Shown here in pieces: positions 13,092 through 27,423 of a DNA stretch of 64,000 bases. Positions within the stretch are counted from its first letter, which is position 1. Each line of letters begins with the position of its first letter. The position numbers and the translations under genes were made by a program. The DNA is from Polytrichum commune (Eukaryota; Streptophyta; Polytrichopsida; Polytrichales; Polytrichaceae): contig OX485803.1 in assembly GCA_950295325.1 (NCBI GenBank), positions 2,418,001 to 2,482,000 on the forward strand. The letters are read 5' to 3'. The notes under the pieces are model-generated. The model made no database searches. It was not told the origin of the DNA and saw nothing but the letters and a program-made list of their open reading frames with translations.

Positions 13092-14064
13092 TGTCGCGCA
13101 CCTCTCCATGAGGAGTGGCCGAAACACCATGGGCACAAGGGGGACCCCGGAGTGACACCCGGGACTTGTGGCGCCGTTGGTGAGAGGGCCCAAGTGATCC
13201 TAGTGTGGGTGAGGGCCCCGGGCGTTGGGAACGCCTCCCACCCACGAAGACTAGGAGGCACAAGGGTAAGGCCATGAGCTATGCGTAGCTCATGGCGTGG
13301 TGATTCTAGAAAGCTCAAGAACACCTCAATCGGAGGTGTGAGCTAGGAGTTATGGCCATTTGAGTGGGGCGCTGTCCCGGGACAGCGCCCTGGTACAGCA
13401 GTGCCTGGGAGTGATTCCCGGGACTGCCAAGGTTCAAACACGCATAACTTCCTCAAGACTTGCCCGAATGGGGCAAGTGAGGAGTCCATCGGCATCTACG
13501 TGAAGCGTAGATGAGGATGGAGTGGTTGGTTGTTATGATCAGACATCATACAAGGAAGTTATGATGGTCTGAAGCTGCTGGGGGGGTTCTAGGCCCAGCA
13601 GCTAAGGGAAAATGTCCACTTGGCCCCAACTCTTGGTAGAGAGACAAGAGGTTGGTTGGCGGTGGGGTAGGGGCTCCGTGTAGAGTCCTAGAGGCTTATA
13701 TGGGTGAGGTGGTGTGGCCTCACCCACCCGAGGCCGAACGGCAAGGCCTCCATGGGCTTTGGCCTATTGTGAGGCCATAGTTGCCTAGTATGCTTCGGGT
13801 TGTTGTAGTGTTGCTCCGGCAATGCGATGATCAACATAGGATTGGACTTCCATGGATGGAAGTCCACATTGGGGAAATGGGTTACCAATTAAGGGGTGAG
13901 TCCCGAAAGCAAAGTAGGAGGGTTGGTTCCCTCCTATGAACTATTGGTCCGGGGTAAGAGGAGCTAACCATTAGCATGGCGGAATGCGAATGGTTAGCGC
14001 TCGTAACCTTTGCTAGAAACGAAAATTGGCAAGATTGTTAAGGGACCTAGCAAGGGTTGCGACA
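13092..14064 (+). repeat. Element B 3' LTR
   Basis: 973 bp partner of the LTR at 7016-7988, followed by the target duplication TTCGC. It is preceded by a purine-rich tract near 13080. Confidence 0.95.
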
Positions 14065-14179
14065 TTCGCCTTCATGTGCACCTCAACATGCTCATGAAAA
14101 CCCGGAAACTTAACCACATCTTGTGAAGAGAACTTACTCTTGAGCTCCCCAAAGGCTTGCTGACAAGGCTCATCCCAGT

Positions 14180-15152
14180 TGTCGCAACCCTTGCTAGGTC
14201 TCTTAACAATCTTGCCAATTTTCGTTTCTAGCAAAGGTTACGAGCGCTAACCCTTCGCATTCCGCCATGCTAATGGATAGCGCCTCTTACCCCGGACCAA
14301 TAGTTCATAGGAGGGAACCAACCCTCCTACTTTGCTTTCGGGACTCACCCCTTAATCGGTAACCCATTTCCCCAATGTGGACTTCCATCCATGGAAGTCC
14401 AATCCTATGTTGATCATCGTGTTGCCGGAGCAACACTACAACAACCCGAACCATACTAGGCAACTATGGCCTCACAATAGGCCAAAGCCCATGGAGGCCT
14501 TGCCGTTCGGCCTCGGGTGGGTGAGGCCACACCACCTCACCCATATAAGCCTCTTGGACTTCACGCGGGGCCCCTACCCCACCGTCAACCAACCTCTTGT
14601 CTCTCTACCAAGAGTTGGGGCCAAGTGGACATTTTCCTTTAGCTGCTGGGCCTAGAACCCCCCAGCAGCTTCAGACCATCATAACTTCCTTGTATGATGT
14701 CTGATCATAACAACCAACCACTCCATCTTCATCTACGCTTCACGTAGATGCCGATGGACTCCTCACTTGCTCCATTCGGGCAAGTACTGAGGAAGTTATG
14801 CCTGTTTGAACCTTGGCAGTCCCGGGAATCACTCCCAGGGCACTGCTGTACCAGGGCGCTGTCCCGGGACAGCGCCCCACTCAAATGGCCATAACTCCTA
14901 GCTCACACCTCCGATTGAGGTGATCTTGAGCTTTCTAGAATCACCACGCCATGAGCTACGGATAGCTCATGGCCTTACCCTCATGCCTCCTAATCTTCGT
15001 GGGTGGGAGGCGTTCCCAACGCCCGGGGCCCTCACCCACACTAGGATCACTTGGGCCCTCTCACCAACGGCGCCACAAGTCCCGGGTGTCACTCCGGGGT
15101 CCCCCTTGTGCCCATGGTGTTTCAGGCACTCCTCATGGAGAGGTGCGCGACA
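14180..15152 (-). repeat. Element C 3' LTR
   Basis: 973 bp LTR of the family, ending in TGTCGC/GCGACA, adjacent to the CCAGT duplication. Confidence 0.95.
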
Positions 15153-17776
15153 CTCACCCCCACCAAACGGAGTCGATGCCCTCATCGACTATACTCGTAG
15201 TCGGCACACCAATTCTCAAGTTGCCATCCTCTATGGTGCGGCATTGTGTTTACCTTAGGGCGCGACCCCCACAATGCATCTTCAAATTTGGCATAGTCCC
15301 AAAGGTGTCGTTCCTAGGTGGTCCGTTAGCGACTTTGGATCTCTCATCCAAGGACCTAACCTATACTAGACCCACCTACTTTGGGACTCACATGGGTTGC
15401 CCCTCCTTTGGGGCCTCCCCCGTTAGGCTCCACTAGCCTAACGTGACACATCTAGGCGAGACCTCAACGCTTCCACTAAGTTGTCTCGGTTGCAACTCCG
15501 AGATGGCTTTCCATTGTTAAGCCACGCCTCGATCGCACGGGGGTGATGCCAAGTCCCGCCCGACTCGGTTCCCACTTTACTCTTTCGAGACATGGGTTCA
15601 TGACTCCCATGCGCCAACTCTCGTTAGCTCGCGGGTAGCACTTTTATGAGCACGCGCCATCACCTTGTCCCCGCCCGGACAAGCCCACAACTAAGAAGTA
15701 TCTTGGTTTTATCCAAGGCCCCTCCAAGCCATGGCCCCCAATTACTCGGCTTACCCAACCTAGTTTGGCATATCTATTCCCCCTCTTCCATTAACCAAGC
15801 ACAAGTACAAGACTAGGACCTCATCTCATACTTTTCTCTTTGCACCACTAAAGTTTGGACTTTATTCCCTCAAGCCAAAGAACAAGTTCATGTTGTGGCG
15901 TAATTAACCTCGAAGCTAAGTGTGCTACTAGCGTCTCTCCCCCACTAAAGGAGATTGATGTCCTCATCAATGCCTACGCTTCATTTTATTGGAATCCTTA
16001 GCCTTAGTTTCTTCAAAGTGCTTCACCTATTCATTGGTGTTCACCATGTCTCTTGCCACCACCCAAGCGGTTTCTTTTTCATGGTATCCTCACCATTTCA
16101 CCAAGTACTCTTTTGTACATTTTCTTTCATTTTCACTTGGGCTTCCTACACTTGAGGGTGCCCTCCTACCTCATGTTCCAAATGACCTCCACAAGGTCGG
16201 GACGTGGCCTAATCACTTGCTTGTGATCGGGCCACAAGGTGTCGTCCTAAAATGACTTTCGTAATGAGACATGAAATGTCGGATGCGCTTTGATCTCCGG
16301 CGGTAATTCCAACTTATACATGTCCTTGAACACTTGTTCCACAATGGAAAACGAAGCTCCAATTTTGGACATGAACTTTTGGAGTAAGGCCTTTGGGCAA
16401 GGTGAAGTTGTCCACATTCAACAACACCTTATTGGCCCACCTCATACTCCACTTCGCGTCTTCCGGCATTGATTTGCACTCCGTAGCACCTTCGGGCTTT
16501 CTCCACCAACAACTTGGTCATCTCCAAAACTTGTTCACCATCCTTGGCCAAGTCCTCACCATCTTGGTTGAACTCTAGTGTTGAATGTGCCCCCTCGAGA
16601 GCTAGGTTAATAGGTTGGAGCGCATCCACTCCATAAGCCACCACGAAAGACCACCCCTTGGTAGCCAAGTGCGTGGCTACATTGCAATTACACTCCGCTC
16701 GACCCACATAGTCCGCCCAATCTCCTTGGTCTGCCCCCACCAAGTTCCTCAAGTATTGTTTCAAGACTCCATTCACATGCTCCGCTTTCCCATTCATTTG
16801 GGAATGCAAGGCCGTGCTAAACCTTAGTTTCATTCCGACCTCCTTAGAGAAATGCATTGAAAATGCACTTGTGAACTTTGGATCTTGATCCCACACAATC
16901 ACTCTTGGCAACCCGTGGTGCCTCAACCATCCTTTGAGAAAAGGCTATGCGGTCTCCAACGCGGTGGCGGTTCCCACAATCGGCACCATGTGTGCCAACT
17001 TGGCAAACCGCTCTACCATCAACAAGATGGCATCGTACCCATGTGACTCCGGCAAACTTGTGATCAAGTCCATGCACATACCATGCCATGGCGCCAACGG
17101 GATAGGCAACGGTTGCAAGAAACCACCTTGGTTTTGGTTAGAGGCTCGGTTCACTTGGCACTTCATCCAAGCCTTCACAAAGTGGGCTATATCCTCCTTT
17201 ATGCACCGCCAATGGTACCTCCAAGACACCATTCTATGGCGGTTTTTTCTTTCTTCTCTTTGGCCGGCAATGTGACTATCATATTTCTTCTTCAAAACCG
17301 ATAGCCTCAACTTGCCTTGTGGCACATACACCCAACTTTGCTTGCACTTGAACAATCCATCCACCAACTTAACCTCTTTGAGCACCTTGCTCTTGTGAAG
17401 CTCACCTAAAAGCTTTTGTGCTTTGGGGTAGTGAATTTACCCCTCCCGTATCTTGCATCACAAGTTTCCTTCGCCGGCACACATTAGCCACAAGGTTTGG
17501 ATGGTTCTCATTGCTTAGAACTCTTCCGGTCTACTTCGCGCATCCGGCACCACATTTCCACGGTCCGGTTTGTGGATCAAATCCACCTTCATAAGCGCCA
17601 AACTATCATGCCACCGCAGTGACTTGGCGCTCACTTGCGCTTGTATGTCAAAATTCTTTTAGGACACATTGTCCATGTAGACCTTTGCTTTGTGCGACCC
17701 CAAATAGTATCGCCACATCTTCAAGCAATGCACTACGACAAAGAAGTTCTTTGTCATGAGTTGGTTGTCTTCTTTG

Positions 17777-18663
17777 ACAACCATCGAGCTTCATGCTCCC
17801 ATATGCAATGGCCATCCAATTACACATAATCCACCATTGGCAAAGTCACTCACCCCTGTATGCACCTCAAAAGGTTTGTCAAGCTCCGCGAACTTGAGCA
17901 CGGGCGGCAAAGAGAACTTGGTCTTAAGCTCCCCAAAGACTCGTGACAAACATCATCCCACTCTTGGGATAGCCATTACTTCCACAAGTCGCACAAGGTG
18001 GGACAACCATCGAGCTTCATGCTCTCATATGCAATGGCCTTCCATCTTGCCTCAACATCCGCCAATGGTAAGTCACTCGCCCCCGTATGCACCTCAAAAG
18101 GTTTGTCAAACTCCACGAACTTGAGCACGGGCGGCGAAGAGAACTTGCTCTTAAGCTCCCCAAAGACTTGGTGACAAGGCTCATCCCACTCTTGGGATAG
18201 CCCTTTCTTTCACAAGTCACACAAGGTTCGACAACCATTAAGCTTAATGCTCCCATATGCAATGGGCATCCATCTTGGATCACATCCGCCAATGGTAAAG
18301 TTACTCGCCCCCGTATGCACCTCAAAAGGTTTGTCAAACTCCGCGAACTTGAGCACGGGCGGCGAAGAGAACTTGCTCTTAAGCTCCTCAAAGACTTGGT
18401 GGCAAGGCTCATCCCACTCTTGGGATAGCCATTTCTTGCACAAGTTGGACAAGGTCGGACAACCATCGAGCTTCATGCTCTTATATGCAATGGCCATCCA
18501 TTTTGCCTCAACATCCGCCAATGGTAAAATCCTTCGCCTCTATGTGCACCTCAAAATGCTTATGAAAACCCGGAAACTTAACCACATCTTGTGAAGAGAA
18601 CTTGCTCTTGAGCTCCCCAAAGGCTTGGTGACAAGGCTCATCCCACTCTTGGGATAGCCATTT
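17777..18663 (-). repeat. Tandem copies of the RT/RNase H-junction segment in element C
   Basis: About four diverged units of roughly 225 bp, one more than in elements A, B, D and E. Each unit carries the same recognisable landmark (CCCACTCTTGGGATAGCC on the plus strand), at about 17958, 18186, 18413 and 18642. Confidence 0.8.
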
Positions 18664-20429
18664 CCCTCAATAAGTTGAATAAGGTCCTAGCAACCTTCGA
18701 AAACTCTCGAATGAAGTGGTGGTAGTAGTTGACTAGGCCAACAAATGACCTAAGCTTTTTTTTGAATGAAGGGCCAATTCTCCTTTTGGATTGCTTTGAC
18801 ATTCTTCATGTTCATCCACCAACGCCCTTTGTCACCACATACCTCAAGAACTCAATCTCTTGTTGAGCAAAGTTATTTTTCACTCCTTGGCGGTAACTTT
18901 TTGGGCAACACATTGGTGAATACATCCTTGCATCTCACCAACATCCCACCAAAGTGGTTTAGGGGAGGCCCATCTTTCCTAGCCTCCCCATAAGTTCTTT
19001 GGAGTTGCTCCAATTGAACCACAACCATTATATTTTCCATTTTTCATTTTGTCCATTAAGACCAAATTCAACTTGGGTCCTCCTACCATAGGACTCCTTG
19101 TCAATTTGAACTTCATCTCTTTGCCATTATGACACATCATAATGCACCGCAAGCACACCGGCTTGGGCCTCACATCTTTCATGTGAGTTTCAAAGAAGGT
19201 GACCTTTACAATGACATGCACCTCATTAATTTCACATAGAATGAAATCTTGACAAAAATCTAATGTCCCACATTAAAAAGGTGACATGCATCACCTCCTC
19301 CTTTGCTTCATGCGGTTCGCCCTTTGGAAACCGCACCTTGGTGGGCTTGCCCGCTCTATGCGTCGGCAAGCCCCAACCCCCTTGTGAGCTTTGGGCTCAC
19401 GAAAGAGTCCGTTGCCTCTTTGTCAACTCATGAGACATATCTCCCATTCATTTGAGCCTCAAGGTATAAAAGACTTGGCCTTGGCTTAAGGCTATTAGCC
19501 TTGGCCACAAAGCCATAGTCTAACATTCGGTCCACGGCAACAATATGTTTTGGCTTGGTCCGCAAAGCCAACTTTTAACATTCCGTCCACGGCACAAATA
19601 TGTTCTAGCTTGGTACCACCAATTCACATTGTAACATTCCGTCCGCGGCGCAACCATTATATGGCTTAGTAGCATAAAGCCAACTTCTAACATTCCGCAT
19701 ACGGCACAAATATGATTTGGCTTCGTACCACAAAGCCACCTTCTCATATTCCGTCCGCGAAACGAGCATGATTTGCCTTGGTGTAATGGGCCACACTACT
19801 TGCCCCCATTTCCTTGAGACTTTTTTCGGCTAAAGCCACTTTGTGGTGAGGTACCATCCAACTTCTTTATGGAATTCAATGCTATCGCAATCTTGATGAT
19901 CCCCGCCATGTCCTCAAGAAACTTTGGGGACTTGAACAAGGTATTCACCACCCGCTTTTGAATCCCCACCTAAAATGATGCATTTCTTACAAAACTCGTC
20001 CATTTTAGGTGTATCCTTCACTTGTGCGTTTGAATAACGCACATAGGCCTTAAGAGCCTCCGGGTGCCTCATTTGCACCAATTCCAACATCAATACCTTC
20101 CAAGCATTTCGAATTGGAATTTCAATCCAACATTAATGCCCTCCAAGGTTTTGGGTGCTTTCGGTATTCTAGGCCCCAAATGTTTTTTGAGGTTTGAGGG
20201 AGCCCTTTCAAAGCACTCCTCCATTTTCCTTACCAAATCCACCCTCATGCCCACCATTGTCATTAGAACCAATGGTATGGTCAAATTCCACTTGCACATG
20301 ATCCTTGTTCCAATTTGAGCCTCACAACCTTTTGGAAACCCCGGGCTCACCATCATAACCCGCATTTTTGATAGCCATGTTTCCCTCAAAGTGCAAGCTC
20401 AAAACTTGGAACCCTGCTCTGATACCAAG

Positions 20430-21402
20430 TGTCGCAACCCTTGCTAGGTCTCTTAACAATCTTGCCAATTTTCGTTTCTAGCAAAGGTTACGAGCGCTAA
20501 CCCTTCGCATTCCGCCATGCTAATGGATAGCTCCTCTTACCCCGGACCAATAGTTCATAGGAGGGAACCAACCCTCCTACTTTGCTTTCGGGACTCACCC
20601 CTTAATCGGTAACCCATTTCCCCAATGTGGACTTCCATCCATGGAAGTCCAATCCTATGTTGATCATCGCGTTGCCGGAGCAACACTACAACAACCCGAA
20701 GCATACTAGGCAACTATGGCCTCACAATAGGCCAAAGCCCATGGAGGCCTTGCCGTTCGGCCTCGGGTGGGTGAGGCCACACCACCTCACCCATATAAGC
20801 CTCTTGGACTTCACGCGGGGCCCCTACCCCACCGTCAACCAACCTCTTGTCTCTCTACCAAGAGTTGGGGCCAAGTGGACATTTTCCTTTAGCTGCTGGG
20901 CCTAGAACCCCCCAGCAGCTTCAGACCATCATAACTTCCTTGTATGATGTCTGATCATAACAACCAACCACTCCATCTTCATCTACGCTTCACGTAGATG
21001 CCGATGGACTCCTCACTTGCTCCATTCGGGCAAGTACTGAGGAAGTTATGCCTGTTTGAACCTTGGCAGTCCCGGGAATCACTCCCAGGGCACTGCTGTA
21101 CCAGGGCGCTGTCCCGGGACAGCGCCCCACTCAAATGGCCATAACTCCTAGCTCACACCTCCGATTGAGGTGATCTTGAGCTTTCTAGAATCACCACGCC
21201 ATGAGCTACGCATAGCTCATGGCCTTACCCTCATGCCTCCTAGTCTCCGTGGGTGGGAGGCGTTCCCAACGCCCGGGGCCCTCACCCACACTAGGATCAC
21301 TTGGGCCCTCTCACCAACGGCGCCACAAGTCCCGGGTGTCACTCCGGGGTCCCCCTTGTGCCCATGGTGTTTCAGGCACTCCTCATGGAGAGGTGCGCGA
21401 CA
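20430..21402 (-). repeat. Element C 5' LTR
   Basis: 973 bp; the initiator Met-tRNA primer site lies just inside it at 20416-20427. Partner of 14180-15152. Confidence 0.95.
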
Positions 21403-23173
21403 CCAGTCTTGGGATAGCCATTTTTTCCAACATGTTGACTAAGGTTCTAGCAACCTTAGAAAAACCATGAATGAAGTGGTGGTAGTAGTTGGCTAGGCCA
21501 ACAAATGACCTAAGCCCTTTTCTTGAGTCAAGGGCCAATTCTCTTTTTGGATTGCTTTGACATTCTTCATGTTCGTCCACCAACTTCCTTTGTCACCACA
21601 TACCTCAAGAACTCAATCTCTCGTTGAGCAAAGTTATTTTTCACTTCTTGGCGGTAACTTTTTGGGCAACACATTGGTGAATACATCCTTGTATCTCACC
21701 AACATCCCACCAATGTGGTTTGGAGGAGGCCCATCTTTCCTAGCCTCCCCATACATTCCTTGGAGTTGCTCCAATTGAACCACGACCATTATGTTTTCTA
21801 TTTTTCATTTGGTCCATTAAGACCAAATTCAACTTGGGTCCTCCTACCATAGGAGTCCTTGTCAATTTGAACTTCAATTCTTTTCCATTATGACACATCA
21901 TAATGCACCGCAAGCTCACCGGCTTGCACCTCACATCTATCATGTGAGTTTCAAAGTAGGCGGCCTTCACAATGACATGCATTTCATCTATTTCACATGG
22001 TGTGAAATTTTGACAAAAATCCAATGTCCCACATTGAAAGGTTACATGCATCACGGCCTCCTTTGTCTCATGCGGTTCGCCCTTTCCAAACCGCACCTTG
22101 GTGGGCTTGCTTTCTCTATCAATCGGCAAGCCCCAACTCCCTTGTGAGTTTTGGGCTCAAGAAGGAGTGGTAGCCTCTTTGTCAACACATGAGACATTTC
22201 TCCCATTCATTGAGCCTCAAGGTACAAAAGATTTGGCCTTGGCTTAAGGCTACTAGCCTTGGCCACAATGCCATCATCTTACATTCGGTCCTCGGCAACT
22301 TGGCTTGGCTTGGTCCGCAAAGCCAACTTTAAACATTTCGTCAGCGGGATAAATTGGTTTGGTGCCACAAAACAAATTTCTAATAGTTTGTCCGCAAAAC
22401 AAACATGTTTTGCCTTGGTAGCACAAAGCCACCTTCCCACACTCCGTCCGCGGCACGAACATGAATTGCCTTGGTAGGACAAACCCACCTCCCAACATTC
22501 CGTCCGCGGCACAAGTATGATTTGCTTTGGAAGCATAAAGCCACCTTTCAACATTCCGTCCGCGGCACCAACATGTTTTGCCTAAGTAAAATGGACCAAA
22601 CAATTTGCACTCATTTCTTTGGGACCTACTTTGGCTAAAGCCACTTGTGGTGATGCGCCGCCAAACTTCTCTTTGGGACCATCGGCTTCAATGCTCTTGC
22701 AAACTTGATGGTCCCCACCATGTCCTCAAGAAGCCTTAGGGACTTAAACAAGGCATCCACCACCCGCTTTTAAAACCCCACCTAAAAGGATGCATTTCTT
22801 AGAAAGCTCGTCCGTTTTAGGTGTATCCTTCATTTGTGCGTTTGAATAGCGCACATAGGCCTTAAGAGGCCCCGGGTGCCTCATTAGCACCAAATTCATT
22901 CCAACATCAATACCTTCCAAGCATTTCAAATTGGAATTTCAATCCAACATTAATGCCCTCCAAGGTTTTGGGTGCTTTCGGTATTCTAGGCCCCAAATGT
23001 TTTTTGAGGTTTGAGGGAGCCCTTCCAAAGCACTCCTCCATTTTCCTTACCAAATCCACCCTCATGCCCACCATTGTCATTAGAACCAATGGTATGGTCA
23101 AATTCCACTTGCACATGATCCTTGTTCCAATTTGAGCCTCACAACCTTTTGGAAACCCCGGGCTCACCATCAT

Positions 23174-24149
23174 TGTCGCAACCCTTGCTAGGTCCCTTAA
23201 TAATCTTGCCAATTTTCGTTTCTAGCAAAGGTTACGAGCGCTAACCATTCGCATTCCGCCATGCTAATGGATAGCTCCTCTTACCCCGGACCAATAGTTC
23301 ATAGGAGGGAACCAACCCTCCTACTTTGCTTTTGGGACTCACCCCTTAATCGGTAACCCATTTCCCCAATGTGGACTTCCATCCATGGAAGTCCAATCCT
23401 ATGTTGATCATCGCGTTGCCGGAGCAACACTACAACAACCCGAACCATACTAGGCAACTATGGCCTCACAATGGGCCAATGCCCATGGAGGCCGTGCCGT
23501 TCGGCCTCGGGTGGGTGAGGCCACACCACCTCACCCATATAAGCCTCTAGGACTTCACGCGGGGCCCCTATCCCACCGTCAACCAACCTCTTGTCTCTCT
23601 ACCAAGAGTTGGGGCCAAGTGGACATTTTCCTTTAGCTGCTGGGCCTAGAACCCCCCCCCCAGCAGCTTCAGACCATCATAACTTCCTTGTATGATGTCT
23701 GATCATAACAACCAACCACTCCATCTTCATCTACGCTTCACGTAGATGCCGATGGACTCCTCACTTGCTCCATTTGAGCAAGTCTTGAGGAAGTTATGCC
23801 TGTTTGAACCTTGGCAGTCCCGGGAATCACTCCCAGGCACTGCTGTAGCAGGGCGCTGTCCCGGGACAGCGCCCCACTCAAATGGCCATAACTCCTAGCT
23901 CACACCTCCGATTGAGGTGTTCTTGAGCTTTCTAGAATCACCACGCCATGAGCTACGCATAACTCATGGCCTTACCCTTGTGCCTCCTAATCTTCGTGGG
24001 TGGGAGGCGTTCCCAACGCCCGGGGCCCTCACCCACACTAGGATCACTTGGGCCCTCTCACCAACGGCGCCACAAGTCCCGGGTGTCACTCCGGGGTCCC
24101 CCTTGTGCCCATGGTGTTTCGGGCACTCCTCATGGAGAGGTGCGCGACA
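23174..24149 (-). repeat. Element D 3' LTR
   Basis: 976 bp LTR next to the ATCAT duplication; nearly identical to 29247-30222. Confidence 0.95.
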
Positions 24150-26773
24150 CTCACCCCCACCAAACGGAGTCGATGCCCTCATCGACTATACTCGTAGTCG
24201 GCACACCAATTCTCAAGTTGCCATCCTCTATGGTGCGGCATTGTGTTTACCTTAGGGCGCGACCCCCACAATGCATCTTTAAATTTGGCATAGTCCCAAA
24301 GGTGTCGTTACTAGGTGTTCCGTTAGCGACCTTGGAACTCCTCCAAGGACCTAACCTATACTAGACCCACCTACTTTGGGACTCACTTGGGTTGCCCCTC
24401 CTTTGGGGCCTCCCCCGTTAGGCTCCACTAGCCTAACGTGACACATCTAGGCGAGACCTCAACGCTTCCACTAAGTTGTCTCGGTTGCAACTCCGAGATG
24501 GCTTTCCATTGTTAAGCCACGCCTCGATCGCACGGGGGTGATGCCAAGTCCCGCCCGACTCGGTTCCCACTTTGCTCTTTCGAGACATGGGTTCATGACT
24601 CCCATGCGCCAACTCTCGTTAGCTCGCGGGTAGCACTTTTATGAGCACGCGCCATCACCTTGTCCCCGCCCGGACAAGCCCACAACTAAGAAGTTTCTTG
24701 GTTTTATCCAAGGCCCCTCCAAGCCATGGCCCCCAATTACTCGGCTTACCCAACCTAGTTTGGCATATCTATTCCCCCTCTTCCATTAACCAAGCACAAG
24801 TACAAGACTAGGACCTCATCTCATACTTTTCTCTTTGCACCACTAAAGTTTGGACTTTATTCCCTCAAGCCAAAGAACAAGTTAATGTTGTGGAGCAATT
24901 AGCCTCGAAGCTAAGTGTGCTACTAACGTCTCTCCCCCACTAAAGGAGATTGATGTCCTCATCAATGCCTACGCTTCATTTTATTGGAATGTCTAGCCTT
25001 AATTTCTTCAAAGTGCTTTACCAATTCCTTGCCGTTCATCATGTCTCTTGCCGCTACCCAAACGGCTTCTTTCTCATGGTATCCTCACCATTTCACCAAG
25101 TACTCCTTTGTTCATTTTCTTTCATTTTCACTTGGGCTTCCTACACTTGAGGATGCCCTCCTACCTCATGTTCCAAATGACATCCACAAGGTCGGGAGGT
25201 GGCCTAATCACTTGCTTGTAATTGGGCCACAAGGTGTCGTCCTTAAATGGCTTTAGGAATGAGACATGAAATGTTGGATGCACTTTGATCTCGGGCGGTA
25301 ATTCCAACTTATACATGTCCTTGAACACTTGTTCCACAATGGGAAATGAAGCTCCAATTTTGGACATGACCTTTGGAGTGAGGCCTTCCGGCTAAGTGAA
25401 GTTGTTCACATTCAACAACATCTTTTGGCCCACCTCATTCTCCACTTCGCGTCTTCCGGCATTGACTTGCACTTCGTAGCACATTCGGGCTTTCTCCACC
25501 AACAACTTGGTCATCTCCAAGACTTGTTTACATTCTTGGCCAAGTCCTCACCATCTTGGTTGAACTCTAGTGTTGAATGTGCCCCCTCGAGAGCTAGGTT
25601 AATAGGTTGGAGCGCATCCACTCCATAAGCCACCACCAAAGACCACCCCTTGGTAGCCAAGTTCGTGGCTACATTGCAATTACACTCCGCTCGACCCACA
25701 TAGTCCGCCCAATCTCCTTGGTCCGCCCCCACCAAGTTCCTCAAGTATTGCTTCAAGACTCCATTCACACGCTCCGTTTTCCCATCCACTTGGGAATGCA
25801 AGGCCGTGCTAAACCTTAGTTTCCTTCCGACCTCCTTAGAGAAATGCATTGAAAATGCACTTGTGAACTTTGGATCTTGATCCCACACAATCACTCTTGG
25901 CAACCCGTGGTGCCTCAACCATCCTTTGAGAAAAGGCTATGCGGTCTTCAACGCGGTGGCGGCTCCCACAATGGGCACCATGTTTGCCAACTTGGCAAAC
26001 CGCTCTACCATCAACAAGATGGCATCATACCCATGTGACTCCGGCAAACTTGTGATCAAATCCATGCACATACTATGCCATGGCGCCGACGGGATAGGCA
26101 ACGGTTGCAAGAAACCGCCTTGCTTTTCGTAAGAGGCTCGGTTCATTTGAACCTTGATTCAAGCCTTCACAAAGTGGGCTATATCTTCCTTTATGCACCG
26201 CCAATGGTACCTCCATGACACCATTCTATGGCGGTTTTTTCTTTTCTTTCTCCTCTATGGCCGGCAATAGGGCTATCACATTTTTCCTTCAAAACCGATA
26301 GCCTCAACTTGCCTTGTGGCACAAATACCCGACTTTGTTTGCACTTGAACAATCCGTCCACCAACTTAACCTCTTTGAGCACCTTGCTCTTGCGAAGCTC
26401 ACCTAAAAGCTTTTGTGCTTTGGGGTAATTAATTTACCCCTCCCGTATCTTGCATCATAAGTTTCCTTCGCCGGCACACATTAGCCACAAGGTTTGGATG
26501 GTTCTCATTGCTTGGAACTCTTCCGGTCTACTTCGCGCATCCGGCACCACATTTCCACGGTCCGGTTTATGGATTAGATCCACCTTCATAAGCGCCAAGC
26601 TATCATGCCAACGCAATGACTTGGCGCTCACTTGCGCTTGTATGTCAAAATACTTTTAGGACACATTGTCCTTGTAGACCTTTACTTTGTGCGACCCCAA
26701 CTAGTGTCGCCACATCTTCAAGCAATGCACTACCGCAAAGAAATTCTTTGTCATGAGTTGGTTGTCTTCTTTG

Positions 26774-27423
26774 ACAACCATCGAGCTTCATGCTCGCATA
26801 TGCAATGGCCATCCATCTTACACATAATCCACCATTGGCAAAGTCATTCACCCCCGTATGCACCCCTCAAAAGGTTTGTCAAGCTCCGCGAACTTGAGCA
26901 CGGGCGGCGAAGAGAACTTGGTCTTAAGCTCCCCAAAGATTCATGACAAACATCATCCCACTCTTGGGATAGCCATTTCTTTCACAAGTCGAACCATCGA
27001 GCTTCATGCTCTCATATGCAATGGCCATCCATCTTGCATCAACATCCGCCAATGGTAAAGTCACTCGCCCCCCGTATGCACCTCAAAAGGTTTTTCAAGC
27101 TCCGCGAACTTGAACACGGGTGGTAAAGAGGAACTTGGTCTTAAGCTCCTCAAAGACTTGGTGGCAAGGCTCATCCCACTCTTGGGATAGCCATTTCTTG
27201 CACAAGTTGGACAAGCTTCTACAACCATGGAGCTTAATGCTCCTATAAGCAATGGTCGTCCATCTTGGATCAACATCCAACAATGGTAAAATCCTTCGCC
27301 TCCATGTGCACCTCAAAATGCTTATGAAAACCCGGAAACTTAACCACATCTTGTGAAGAGAACTTGCTCTTGAGCTTCCCAAAGGCTTGGCGACAAGGCT
27401 CATCCCACTCTTGGGATAGCCAT
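26774..27423 (-). repeat. Tandem copies of the RT/RNase H-junction segment in element D
   Basis: About three diverged units of about 220 bp in the same position as in the other elements of the family. Confidence 0.75.

Larger units (their letters stand above)
7016..14064 (+). mobile_element. Element B: full-length LTR element nested in A
   Basis: Same Ty3/gypsy family, plus strand, 7,049 bp, flanked by the duplication TTCGC (7011-7015 and 14065-14069). LTRs 7016-7988 and 13092-14064 are both 973 bp and look identical by eye, which makes this a very recent insertion. The primer site is at 7991-8002, two bases after the LTR. Gag-like sequence begins near 8040; protease/RT-like, RNase H, integrase and chromodomain-like stretches follow in gypsy order. 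The coding part is broken in more than ten places, so the copy looks non-autonomous despite its fresh ends. Confidence 0.95.
14180..21402 (-). mobile_element. Element C: full-length LTR element nested in A
   Basis: Same family, minus strand, 7,223 bp, flanked by the duplication CCAGT (14175-14179 and 21403-21407). LTRs are 14180-15152 (3') and 20430-21402 (5'), 973 bp each, differing at about six bases by eye. The primer site is at 20416-20427. It is longer than B and D, at least partly because it has one more unit of the tandem pol segment at 17777-18663. Gypsy-order pol remnants are visible; the coding part is broken in more than ten places. Confidence 0.95.
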
